NCBI GenBank assembly: GCA_023430975.1
Contig: JAEYYB010000180.1
Coordinates: forward strand, 1-64,000
Direction: 5' to 3'
Source of the DNA: Bacillota bacterium
GTDB lineage: Bacteria > Bacillota > Clostridia > Acetivibrionales > DSM-2933
Length of the DNA stretch: 64,000 nucleotides
A program made the position numbers and the translations under genes. Positions 24,200-31,599 of the stretch are shown here, in pieces. Every line of letters begins with the position of its first letter. The stretch's first letter is position 1. The notes under the pieces were generated by a model. That model was given only the letters and a program-made list of their open reading frames with translations. It did no database searches and was not told the DNA's origin.

Positions 24200-25069
24200 C
24201 TATTTGTCAGGTTCGATGTGAACAACAGCATCAATAACATCAAATTCACTTTTCAAATGACTCTCTATATCTTCAGTGATTTTATGACCCTGTGAAATGT
24301 TAAGAGAAGCATCAACAATTATGCTCACATCAACCATAATGTTATTTCCATATACTCGACCTCTAATATTTTTTACATTTAGTACTCCGGGTACCTGACA
24401 TACTATTTTGAATATATTATCCAGGCTTTTCTTATCAAATCCGTCGGTCAGGTTATGTGCTGCTTCACGGAAAATATCCCATCCGGTTTTACATATTAAT
24501 ATCCCTACAACTATAGCTGCTGCAGGATCAATCCATGGCAGCCCGAATTGAGATGCAATAATTCCGATTGATGTACCTATACTGACCCAGGCATCAGATA
24601 AATTATCCTTTGCTGCAGCCATAAGTGCCGAGCTTTTAATGGAAAGTGCTATCTTTTTATTATAGAGATATACGATATAAATTGCTCCAGCACAAATAAA
24701 TCCTACAACAGCTGCGGTTATATCGGGTGTCGGGGCTTTGAAGTAGAATATTGAACGTATGGCATTATATAGAACGTTTATCCCGACACCAATCATGATC
24801 AATGACGCAATTAGTGAAGATACAGTCTCAGCTCTCCAATGTCCGTAGTGGTGGTTTTCATCTGCTGGCTTTCTTGATATTTTCAGCCCAATTAATACTG
24901 CTAATGAAGCAATAATATCCGTGGAGTTATTAAGACCATCTGCTGTAAGTGCTTCCGATTCTGAAAGATAGCCTGTTATTAACTTAAATACCGATAAAAT
25001 AATATAAGCAATAATACTGATACGTGCACCACGCTCACCTATTTTAATTCTATCATACTGATTTTCCAT
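24200..25069 (-). CDS. Cation diffusion facilitator (CDF) family transporter
   Basis: A 289-residue metal-proton antiporter for Zn, Mn, Fe or Co export. Six hydrophobic helices are visible, with the helix-2 metal site in DGLNNSTDI. A histidine-rich HHYGHWRAE follows, then a second acidic helix site near SDAWVSIG and a cytoplasmic C-terminal domain (about 205-285) ending DAVVHIEPDK. The D-x3-(N)-x3-D arrangement in helix 2 resembles Mn/Fe-type rather than purely Zn-type members, but metal preference is uncertain. It starts behind a GGAGCAG-like site and is monocistronic. The 247-nt region upstream contains a short palindromic repeat and the start of a divergent small gene. Confidence 0.88.
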   Translation of the reverse strand: MENQYDRIKIGERGARISIIAYIILSVFKLITGYLSESEALTADGLNNSTDIIASLAVLIGLKISRKPADENHHYGHWRAETVSSLIASLIMIGVGINVLYNAIRSIFYFKAPTPDITAAVVGFICAGAIYIVYLYNKKIALSIKSSALMAAAKDNLSDAWVSIGTSIGIIASQFGLPWIDPAAAIVVGILICKTGWDIFREAAHNLTDGFDKKSLDNIFKIVCQVPGVLNVKNIRGRVYGNNIMVDVSIIVDASLNISQGHKITEDIESHLKSEFDVIDAVVHIEPDK

Positions 25070-25240
25070 TTTATTCTGCTCCTTGATGTCTGCGATTCAA
25101 ATATCACCTGATACATATAAATGTCGGTTAATCTTTGTCCGGAAATTTTACTGCCTAATTAGGATATGTAAAATCCTAAAGATTAATTAAAACTTTTAAT
25201 TTCCATGGAAGTATAAAACGAGTCAATTTTCTAAAACTAT

Positions 25241-25271
25241 ATTAAAAGTGATAAACTGTTTACACTTTAAT
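25241..25271. repeat. Palindromic repeat, minimal copy F (31 bp)
   Basis: Only the ends remain: ATTAAAAGTGATAA joined almost directly to CACTTTAAT, with the core missing. It is flanked on the left by ACTAT, as is full copy D. It lies 46 nt before the start of a small plus-strand gene. A small hairpin, TTAGGAT/ATCCTAA, sits at 25159-25179 just upstream. Confidence 0.6.
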
Positions 25272-25316
25272 ATGTAAAAGCTAAATTAGATGTAATTACT
25301 TATTGAGGAGATCTAT

Positions 25317-25565
25317 ATGGGAAGAAAATTTCAGGGTAAATTTGAAGCTGCAGGTAGGGTTGGATTAAGGGATAATGAAACTAGGGAGCTAATCCGGGTA
25401 TACCCATACAAAGTAGAGGGCACAGATGCTGAAATAGAAGCAAAGGTTAAGAGCTGGTATTGCCAAAAGGGATGTGACGGAGAAAATAAAATTGAAAATT
25501 ATTCTGTTGATAGCCTAAACCCGGGCGAGTTGAAAGATGCACAGGAAAAGTTTCTTGACGAGTAA
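25317..25565 (+). CDS. Small conserved-looking protein of unknown function (82 aa)
   Basis: An 82-residue hydrophilic protein with a clear ribosome binding site (GAGGAG, 6 nt before ATG). It has two cysteines in WYCQKGC and no signal peptide or membrane segment. Its N-terminus (MGRKFQGKFEAAGRVGLRD) is basic and glycine-rich and the C-terminus is acidic. I do not recognise a named family. It has a terminator of its own, shared with the convergent zinc-ribbon gene, and a minimal copy of the palindromic repeat in its upstream region. The good start signals and codon usage like its neighbours argue that it is a real gene. Confidence 0.7.
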   Translation: MGRKFQGKFEAAGRVGLRDNETRELIRVYPYKVEGTDAEIEAKVKSWYCQKGCDGENKIENYSVDSLNPGELKDAQEKFLDE

Positions 25566-25567
25566 GG

Positions 25568-25604
25568 AATAAGGCTGCTGGCTATATTTATCAGCAGCCT
25601 TATT
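25568..25604. terminator. Bidirectional terminator
   Basis: Perfect 13-bp stem AATAAGGCTGCTG (25568-25580) and CAGCAGCCTTATT (25592-25604) between two convergent small genes. Confidence 0.9.
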
Positions 25605-25613
25605 AACACAACT

Positions 25614-25904
25614 TCAATTTGTTCTATTATTGTTATTGAGAATCATTTGTAAGTCACCATAATCAATACCGTTACTTTTTGCTGGAAAAAAACAGGGGAA
25701 TTGCTTGCCGCAGGACTCGCATTTTATGTATTGCCTGGCTTCAACCTGCTCACGGTTATCATAAAGAAAAGGAAGCAATTCCTCCTCGTTTTTTAATCCG
25801 GGAGCGTTGGAATCAATGATATATGAATATACATACTTCGCTTCGTATTTTGCTGTAAGTTTATTGCTTTTACATGAAGGACATAAAATTTGACTGGATT
25901 CCAT
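25614..25904 (-). CDS. Zinc-ribbon protein of unknown function (96 aa)
   Basis: A 96-residue protein with two CxxC pairs, CPSCKSNK at residues 8-15 and CESCGKQFPCFF at about 71-82. The pairs would bind one zinc ion in a ribbon fold. Between them is a segment rich in Tyr, Glu and Asp. No catalytic domain is visible and I cannot name the family. It is convergent with the small 82-residue protein gene. On the plus side the following 219 nt (25905-26123) is the start of the RNA-repair island and shows no further gene. Confidence 0.6.
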   Translation of the reverse strand: MESSQILCPSCKSNKLTAKYEAKYVYSYIIDSNAPGLKNEEELLPFLYDNREQVEARQYIKCESCGKQFPCFFPAKSNGIDYGDLQMILNNNNRTN

Positions 25905-26123
25905 CGCATTTTACCTGCTTTCTTTAATTATTATTTCAGTGATAATATCATTATTGTTTTCAAAACTAATTTTTTTATCCAATGATATTAATAGATGATG
26001 CTGAGTTCCCAAATATCTGTTGTCATTCTTTACATTATAATAATAATTTGATTTATTTAATTTACTCAGAATCTTACTGTGATATAATTTTATAGAGAAT
26101 TACATTAGAAATGGGGTAAATAA

Positions 26124-26840
26124 ATGCTGCCAAAAGCCATACTTTTTGATATGGATGACACTGTAATACTATCAGGTGGAATATCTGATAAAATATGGGG
26201 TGAAATTTCCAGATACTTTATAGATAAATATAACCTTTTTGAATATGAAGTTTTTATAAGCAAATTGTATAGCATAAGAAATTGGTACTGGAGTGACAAA
26301 AAGCGTCATAAGATCGGCAGGCAGGATATGCTTCTGGCAAGAAGGAATCTTATAAAAATGACAATAGAAGGATTAGGCGGCAAGGATGAAGGTTATTCTG
26401 ATGAGATGGCACGGTTATTTCAGAAGAGACACTTGGAAAGTATGATAATGTTTGATAAGGCCCAGGATACTTTAGTTAAACTTAGAAAAAGAGGAGTAAG
26501 GCTAGCACTGGTAACTAACGGGGGAATTTGTGAGCAAAGGGCAAAAATTGAGAAGTTTCAGCTGGAAAAGTTTTTTGATGCCATATTGGTTGAAGGAGAA
26601 ACTGGCTTTGGAAAGCCCGAGCCCGAGGTTTATTTATTGGCTATGGAGAGACTTGGAGTGAAGGCTGAGGATACCTGGATGATAGGAGATAACCTTGAAT
26701 GGGATGTGGAAGGGCCTCAAAAGCTCGGAATATTGGGAATTTGGAATGATTATAGGAATACCGGATTGCCTGTTGACTCAACAGTAATTCCAGACAGGAT
26801 TGTAAGGTCAATAAGTGAGTTGTTGGATGGTTTGGATTAG
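26124..26840 (+). CDS. HAD superfamily phosphatase at the head of the RNA-repair island
   Basis: A 238-residue haloacid dehalogenase-type hydrolase. Motif I is FDMDDT (nucleophile Asp9, acid Asp11), motif II LVTNGG, the lysine of motif III is in GKPEPE, and motif IV is MIGDNLEWDV. A helical cap domain occupies roughly residues 16-95. Such enzymes remove phosphate from small molecules or nucleic acid ends. The next gene is a P-loop kinase, so the pair could act like the two halves of T4 polynucleotide kinase-phosphatase (kinase plus HAD 3'-phosphatase); this is inference from adjacency only. GGGG lies 7 nt before the ATG. A general nucleotide or sugar phosphatase is an alternative. Confidence 0.85.
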   Translation: MLPKAILFDMDDTVILSGGISDKIWGEISRYFIDKYNLFEYEVFISKLYSIRNWYWSDKKRHKIGRQDMLLARRNLIKMTIEGLGGKDEGYSDEMARLFQKRHLESMIMFDKAQDTLVKLRKRGVRLALVTNGGICEQRAKIEKFQLEKFFDAILVEGETGFGKPEPEVYLLAMERLGVKAEDTWMIGDNLEWDVEGPQKLGILGIWNDYRNTGLPVDSTVIPDRIVRSISELLDGLD

Positions 26841-26965
26841 TAAACACAATTTTCTATTTGGAAGTTTATGGTGTTTTTGTAGCTATTATATTTAAGTTTA
26901 ATTATGAAATTTGCAGTTTACATAGATTAGGATGGGAATTAAAATGTAATATAGAGGTGTCATCT

Positions 26966-27415
26966 ATGGAAGCAGTTATATTCACAGGTTTACAGGCAAC
27001 AGGAAAAAGCACTTTTTATAAGGATAGACTTTATAAAACACATATTAGAATAAATCTGGATATGCTAAAGACAAGAAACAAGGAAAATATAATACTTGAG
27101 GCCTGTATAAAGGCTAAACAACCTTTTGTGGTTGATAATACCAATCCCACGCAGGAAGATAGGAAAAAGTATATTGATATGGCTAAAGCTGCTAAGTTTA
27201 AGGTTGTGGGGTACTATTTCCATTCAAGCGTAAATGAAGCGATATTAAGAAATGATAAAAGGATAGGGAAAGAGCGTGTTTCACTAATAGGCATCAGAAG
27301 TACAAGTGCCAAGCTGCAGATTCCAAGAATGGAAGAGGGCTTCGACGAGCTCTATTATGTTAGTATTAGTGAGGAGAACAATTTCCTTGTAGAGGGGTGG
27401 AAAGATGAAATTTGA
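26966..27415 (+). CDS. P-loop polynucleotide kinase-like protein
   Basis: A 149-residue P-loop phosphotransferase of the type seen in the kinase domain of T4 polynucleotide kinase. It opens with FTGLQATGKSTFY (Walker A, residues 6-18), followed by INLDMLKTRN, the substrate-binding VVDNTNPTQEDRKKYI and the lid-like RNDKRIGKERVS. It probably phosphorylates 5'-OH ends of RNA or DNA. The open frame extends upstream to 26858, but GAGGTG lies 6 nt before ATG 26966 and the homologous region starts there. It overlaps the Thg1-like gene by 11 nt, showing translational coupling. It is distinct from the second kinase in HD-Pnk further down. Confidence 0.82.
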   Translation: MEAVIFTGLQATGKSTFYKDRLYKTHIRINLDMLKTRNKENIILEACIKAKQPFVVDNTNPTQEDRKKYIDMAKAAKFKVVGYYFHSSVNEAILRNDKRIGKERVSLIGIRSTSAKLQIPRMEEGFDELYYVSISEENNFLVEGWKDEI

Positions 27416-28178
27416 TGAACTTGACTCAAAAATGAGGGTTTATGAAACTGCCCATGATTATTGTGTCCTGCCTGAAGTTTATATGGTTGCACGCATAGAT
27501 GGAAGAAGCTTTACAAGGCTTACTAAAGAAGTTCATAAATTTGAAAGTCCCTATGATATAAGGTTCAGGGATTATATGGTCGAAACTGTTAAACATCTTA
27601 TGAATTGTGGATTCAGGGTGGTATATGGTTATACTCAAAGCGATGAAATATCACTTATGTTTCATATAGATGAAGGTGCATATGGGCGAAAGGTACGTAA
27701 ATATAATTCAGTGCTTGCTGGTGAGGCAAGTGCAAAGTTTTCATTATTGCTTGGGGATGTGGCATGCTTTGACTGCAGAATATCTGAGCTCCCCAATCCA
27801 AAAGCTGTAGTGGATTACTTCAGATGGAGAAACGAGGATGCACACAGGAATGCCTTAAATTCACACTGCTATTGGATGCTAAGAAAAAAGGGCAGCTCTG
27901 TAAAAGAAGCAACTGATTCATTAAGCGGAATGTCTGTTAGTGATAAGAATGAGCTTTTATTTAAAAATGGTATCAATTTTAATGAGGTGCCTAATTGGCA
28001 GAAGCGGGGTATAGGACTTTACTGGGAGGAGTATGAGAAACCTTGCATAAACCCTAAGACTGGCAGTATCGCAACTGCCCAAAGGCGTAGGATAAAGGCG
28101 GACTTTGATCTTCCTATGAAGGATGAATATAGTGGGTTTATAGAAAGATTTTTGTTTTCCTGCGACCAATCTGAATAG
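27405..28178 (+). CDS. Thg1-like protein (3'-5' nucleotide polymerase, tRNA repair)
   Basis: A 257-residue member of the tRNA-His guanylyltransferase superfamily. The metal-binding carboxylates match the family: D32 in ARIDGRSFTRL, and D80-E81 in YTQSDEISLMF. Further family signatures are SVLAGEASAKF and the DAHRNALNSHCYW block. Eukaryotic Thg1 adds G-1 to tRNA-His; bacterial and archaeal Thg1-like proteins add templated nucleotides in the 3'-5' direction to repair 5'-truncated tRNAs. Here it overlaps the upstream kinase gene by 11 nt and leads a cluster of RNA-end enzymes, which supports a repair rather than a tRNA-His maturation role. GAGGGGTGG precedes the ATG. All three catalytic acids are present. 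Confidence 0.92.
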   Translation: MKFDELDSKMRVYETAHDYCVLPEVYMVARIDGRSFTRLTKEVHKFESPYDIRFRDYMVETVKHLMNCGFRVVYGYTQSDEISLMFHIDEGAYGRKVRKYNSVLAGEASAKFSLLLGDVACFDCRISELPNPKAVVDYFRWRNEDAHRNALNSHCYWMLRKKGSSVKEATDSLSGMSVSDKNELLFKNGINFNEVPNWQKRGIGLYWEEYEKPCINPKTGSIATAQRRRIKADFDLPMKDEYSGFIERFLFSCDQSE

Positions 28179-28204
28179 ACCAATCTGAATAAGAAAAATA
28201 TTCC

Positions 28205-28234
28205 TTGACAGTAGATACTGACCTGTAATAAAAT
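28205..28234 (+). promoter_or_regulatory. Strong sigma-A-type promoter inside the RNA-repair island
   Basis: TTGACA (28205-28210, consensus) and TAAAAT (28229-28234) are spaced by 18 nt. It lies 26 nt after the Thg1-like gene stop and about 58 nt before the small ORF, so the ligase half of the island can be transcribed separately. Confidence 0.65.
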
Positions 28235-28291
28235 AGTAAATGCTATGCTTTGAAAAATGTTGTAGTTATTATGTGGAAAGGAGGATTATTG

Positions 28292-28402
28292 ATGTACAAT
28301 TTTAGATTTTCTGAAAAAACTAATAGAATAAATAAATTACATTGGTTTAATCCTCGCTTGCATAAGGTTAAGGATAGTAATATCCCCAATTGTGTCAAGT
28401 AA
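28292..28402 (+). CDS. Small 36-residue basic protein within the RNA-repair island
   Basis: ATG 28292 follows a near-perfect ribosome binding site (GGAAAGGAGG, 7 nt spacing). The frame runs 36 codons to TAA 28400-28402. The peptide (MYNFRFSEKTNRINKLHWFN, then PRLHKVKDSNIPNCVK) is basic, with several aromatic, histidine and asparagine residues and no hydrophobic helix. I recognise no family. A consensus promoter lies upstream and a hairpin terminator just downstream, so it looks like its own short transcription unit between the Thg1-like and RNA ligase genes. It could be a genuine small RNA-binding protein, a leader peptide controlling read-through into the ligase genes, or the coding part of a regulatory RNA. 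Confidence 0.55.
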   Translation: MYNFRFSEKTNRINKLHWFNPRLHKVKDSNIPNCVK

Positions 28403-28433
28403 TAGGCTGTTACATATAAAAAATTATGTATAA

Positions 28434-28480
28434 GAGAGCGGTTAATTCCAATAACAGGATTTAACGGCTCTTTATTTATT
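28434..28480 (+). terminator. Terminator or attenuator between the small ORF and the ligase genes
   Basis: AGAGCGGTTAA (28435-28445) pairs with TTAACGGCTCT (28461-28471) with one mismatch, followed by TTATTTATT. The RNA ligase gene begins about 55 nt later, so read-through or a further promoter would be needed. This fits attenuation control. Confidence 0.65.
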
Positions 28481-28532
28481 TGGAATATAAAGGCATGCTT
28501 GTAAAGTTTGTAACAGACTGGAGTGATAATTT

Positions 28533-29327
28533 ATGTTAGATAAAATATTAAAATATCCCAGGACGCCACATATTGAAGGATCAAGGTGTCAGCCCGGGGA
28601 CGAGGATCTTAGCAGTGTACTGTTTAGTAAGATTGCGAAACGATTTATAGTTGTTGAAGAAAAGGTTGATGGTGCAAATAGCGGAATAAGCTTTACACCA
28701 GAGGGAGAGCTTTTGCTGCAAAGTAGAGGGCATTATTTAACCGGAGGGGGAAGAGAGAAACATTTCAATCTCTTTAAAACATGGGCTAATGCACATTCTG
28801 CAAAGCTTTGGGATATCCTAGGGGATAGATACATCCTCTATGGGGAATGGCTTTATGCCAAGCATACGGTTTTTTATGACTTGCTTCCTCACTATTTTAT
28901 GGAGTTTGATATTTATGATAAAGTGGAACAAAGGTTTTTAAGCACTGAAAGCAGAAGAGTGATGCTAAAGGGCTATGATTTTGTAACATCTGTACTGGTG
29001 TTGTTTGAAGGGAAAATGAATTTGCATAAGGAACTTACCGGACTTCTAGGGAGATCCCATTTCATTTCCGGTAATGCGAGGGAGAGGCTTATAGAACAAT
29101 GCAATGAGAAAGGCTTAAATTCAGACAAGATTTTGAAGGAAACTGATGTAAGTGACCAAATGGAAGGCTTGTATATCAAAGTTGAGGAAGACGGTGAGGT
29201 TAAGGAGCGATATAAATATGTAAGGGCAAGTTTTCTTACCAGCATACTCAATTCAGAAAGCCACTGGCTGGAAAGGCCTATAATTCCTAACATATTAAGG
29301 AAAGATGCGGATATATTCAAAGTTTAG
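28533..29327 (+). CDS. RNA ligase family protein (first of two)
   Basis: A 264-residue covalent nucleotidyltransferase. Motif I is EKVDGANSG, with Lys44 as the adenylated lysine. Motif III is YGEWLYAKHTVFYD, motif IV EGLYIKVEE (about 210) and motif V YKYVRASF. These match ATP-dependent RNA ligases that join 3'-OH and 5'-phosphate ends through AMP intermediates. The protein is short, consisting of the catalytic domain plus a small extension, so a partner may provide substrate specificity. GGAGTGAT precedes the ATG. It is followed after 13 nt by a second, clearly different ligase gene; the pairing suggests two substrates, or a division between nick and break sealing. Confidence 0.85.
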   Translation: MLDKILKYPRTPHIEGSRCQPGDEDLSSVLFSKIAKRFIVVEEKVDGANSGISFTPEGELLLQSRGHYLTGGGREKHFNLFKTWANAHSAKLWDILGDRYILYGEWLYAKHTVFYDLLPHYFMEFDIYDKVEQRFLSTESRRVMLKGYDFVTSVLVLFEGKMNLHKELTGLLGRSHFISGNARERLIEQCNEKGLNSDKILKETDVSDQMEGLYIKVEEDGEVKERYKYVRASFLTSILNSESHWLERPIIPNILRKDADIFKV

Positions 29328-29340
29328 GGGAAGGGTTAAT

Positions 29341-30426
29341 ATGTTAATAGAAGATGTTGACAAAACCTCAGATTGGAGGTTTGTAAGCTATGAAAAGATA
29401 GCAGATGGAATTGACAGGCTTAAACTTTCGGTTGAGGATTACAGATATTTGAAAAAGTATGAATGGGTTGTAACCGAGAAGATTCATGGCTCAAATTTTG
29501 CTGGAATAACGGATGGTATCAATATCCGTTATTCTAAAAGAAAAGAAATGTTGCTTCCTGACGATAACTTTTTTAATCACAGAGTAATGGCAAATAAAAT
29601 TATTGATAGGGTTGAGGAAGTCTATAAAACCATATCTCATATGTATAGAAACATTCAAAGAATAACCATATATGGGGAGCTCTTCGGAGGATGTTACCCA
29701 CATGTTGAAGTTGCTGTAAATAGGGAGGTTGAAGCAGTACAAACGGGAGTTTACTATTCACCTGATATTGAGTTTTGTGCTTTTGATATTGCTGTAGAAT
29801 CAGGCAATGAAAGAAAATATTTGGATTATGATGCTGCTGTCAACATATTTGAAAAGGCTGGGCTAATGTATGCAAAGCCTTTATTTAAAGGAAGCTTTGA
29901 GAAGGCATCCGATTATCCTGTTGGATTTGAGTCAAATATACCAAAGTTATTAGGGTTGCCGCCTTTGAATTTTGAAAATAAAGCAGAGGGAATAGTGATA
30001 AAGCCTGTAAAACCTATTCTAATCAAAACCGCTAAGGGAATTGTAAGGCCTATAATCAAGAAAAAGATTGCGGAATTCGAAGAAGAAAGCAGGTTTCATG
30101 AGGCCACGGATTGGAGTGTAAAATATACGGGATATAATGTATGTACGGATGATATGCTTGAATCAATAATCACCGAGATGAGGGGCATGATTAATGAAAA
30201 CAGGCTAAATAATGTAATTTCAAAAGTTGGAAGAATACATAAGAATGAATATGGAAATGTATTAACAAAGCTGCTGATTGAGGACGCTGTTGAAAGCTTC
30301 AATTCAAAATACGATAATTATTTAAGCCTGTTAAACCGAAAGCAGGAAGGAAAATTGCAGGAAGCCCTTAAATTAGAAATAGATAAATTGTTAAGTGTTG
30401 GAGTTGATAAAATTGTATCTGGATGA
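29341..30426 (+). CDS. RNA ligase, T4 Rnl2-like (second of two)
   Basis: A 361-residue ATP-dependent RNA ligase. Motif I is TEKIHGSNFAG with Lys47 as nucleophile. Motif III is IYGELFGGCYP, motif IV AEGIVIKPVKP and motif V IIKKKIAEFEEE, an arrangement close to T4 RNA ligase 2, which seals nicks in duplex RNA. A helical C-terminal domain of about 100 residues (260-361) follows. The frame is open from 29305, but GAAGGG just before ATG 29341 and the family N-terminus favour that start, 13 nt after the first ligase stop. The 3' end overlaps HD-Pnk, so ligase 1, ligase 2 and HD-Pnk form one tightly coupled unit. Confidence 0.88.
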   Translation: MLIEDVDKTSDWRFVSYEKIADGIDRLKLSVEDYRYLKKYEWVVTEKIHGSNFAGITDGINIRYSKRKEMLLPDDNFFNHRVMANKIIDRVEEVYKTISHMYRNIQRITIYGELFGGCYPHVEVAVNREVEAVQTGVYYSPDIEFCAFDIAVESGNERKYLDYDAAVNIFEKAGLMYAKPLFKGSFEKASDYPVGFESNIPKLLGLPPLNFENKAEGIVIKPVKPILIKTAKGIVRPIIKKKIAEFEEESRFHEATDWSVKYTGYNVCTDDMLESIITEMRGMINENRLNNVISKVGRIHKNEYGNVLTKLLIEDAVESFNSKYDNYLSLLNRKQEGKLQEALKLEIDKLLSVGVDKIVSG

Positions 30427-31570
30427 AATTAATAATTATAACTGGTCCCTGCCTGTATGTCCAAAAGCACCAGACTATAGAATAGATTGGGGTAAAATAT
30501 ATGATAGCTTTGAGTGGATCAGGGCAATGGAGGGTGTACAGCAGAATCCGGTACATCATGCTGAAGGAGATGTACTAACACATACCAGGCTGGTTTGTGA
30601 AGAACTTGCAGCTTTGGAGGAATGGCGGGAGCTTAATGAGGTTTCGCAATCAATCATCTTTGCAGCAGCACTTCTGCATGATGTAGCAAAGCCGTATTGC
30701 ACCAAGGAAGATGAAGGAGCTATAGTTTCACCGGGGCATGCTGTTAAAGGTGAGATGGCGGCAAGAAGAATCATATATAAGGATATGGGTTTAGGAATAT
30801 CCACTCCCTTTGGTATACGTGAGACAATAGCCAAGCTTGTGAGATTTCATGGATTGCCTCTGTTTTTTATTGAAAAGACCAACTCGGCTAAAGCAGTAAT
30901 AGATGCAAGCCAGACAACCAGAATGGATTGGCTTGCAATGCTTTCAAAGGCGGATGTTTTAGGAAGAGAGTGCAGGGATTTATCGGATTTATTGGAAAGA
31001 GTATCGCTTTTTACTGACTTTTGCAGAGAGCAGGGATGCTTGGAGAAACCAAAGGCTTTTCCAAATGACATAAGCCGGTTTGTATATTTCCAAAAGGAAA
31101 ATGGTTTTGTCGATTTTGAAGCTTATGACGATACAAAGTCAGAAGTTATACTTATGTCAGGCTTGCCCGCGGCAGGAAAGGATACTTGGATCCAAAACAA
31201 CTATTCCAATTATCCTGTAATATCACTTGATGATATTAGAGAGGATCTGGATATATCACCTAGAGATGAGCAGGGGGAAGTTGTTTTTAAGGCAAGAGAA
31301 ACGGCAAGGATTTATTTGCGTAAGAATGAGAACTTTGTATGGAATGCGACTAACCTAACAAGTTCTCTTAGGAGGCAGCTAATAGATCTGTTCCATTCCT
31401 ACGGAGCAAAGGTTAAAATAATATACATGGAAGCTCCATATGATGAAATTTTAAAGCGTAACAGGGAACGGTCTAGGAGCGTGCCTGAGAATGTGATTGG
31501 AAGAATGGTGACAAAGCTTGAGGTGCCTGATATGACGGAAGCACATCAGGTAAAGTGGATTGTAAAATGA
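30413..31570 (+). CDS. HD-Pnk: HD-domain phosphohydrolase fused to polynucleotide kinase
   Basis: A bifunctional RNA end-healing enzyme of about 385 residues. The N-terminal HD domain (about residues 35-215) has VHHAEGDVLTHT, AALLHDVAKP and later histidine-aspartate residues. The C-terminal kinase (about 245-385) has MSGLPAAGKDTW (Walker A), SLDDIREDL, NATNLTSSLRRQLID and a lid RNRERSRSVPENV. The same architecture has been characterised in Runella slithyformis HD-Pnk, where HD removes 2',3'-cyclic or 2'-phosphate groups and the kinase phosphorylates 5'-OH. This makes ends ready for the two ligases encoded just upstream. No ATG is available early; TTG 30413 has GGAG 9 nt upstream and overlaps the ligase gene by 14 nt, with GTG 30395 as an alternative. 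Confidence 0.88.
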   Translation: MYLDEINNYNWSLPVCPKAPDYRIDWGKIYDSFEWIRAMEGVQQNPVHHAEGDVLTHTRLVCEELAALEEWRELNEVSQSIIFAAALLHDVAKPYCTKEDEGAIVSPGHAVKGEMAARRIIYKDMGLGISTPFGIRETIAKLVRFHGLPLFFIEKTNSAKAVIDASQTTRMDWLAMLSKADVLGRECRDLSDLLERVSLFTDFCREQGCLEKPKAFPNDISRFVYFQKENGFVDFEAYDDTKSEVILMSGLPAAGKDTWIQNNYSNYPVISLDDIREDLDISPRDEQGEVVFKARETARIYLRKNENFVWNATNLTSSLRRQLIDLFHSYGAKVKIIYMEAPYDEILKRNRERSRSVPENVIGRMVTKLEVPDMTEAHQVKWIVK

Positions 31571-31599
31571 TTATTGCAAAACAAATAGGAGGAATTTAT

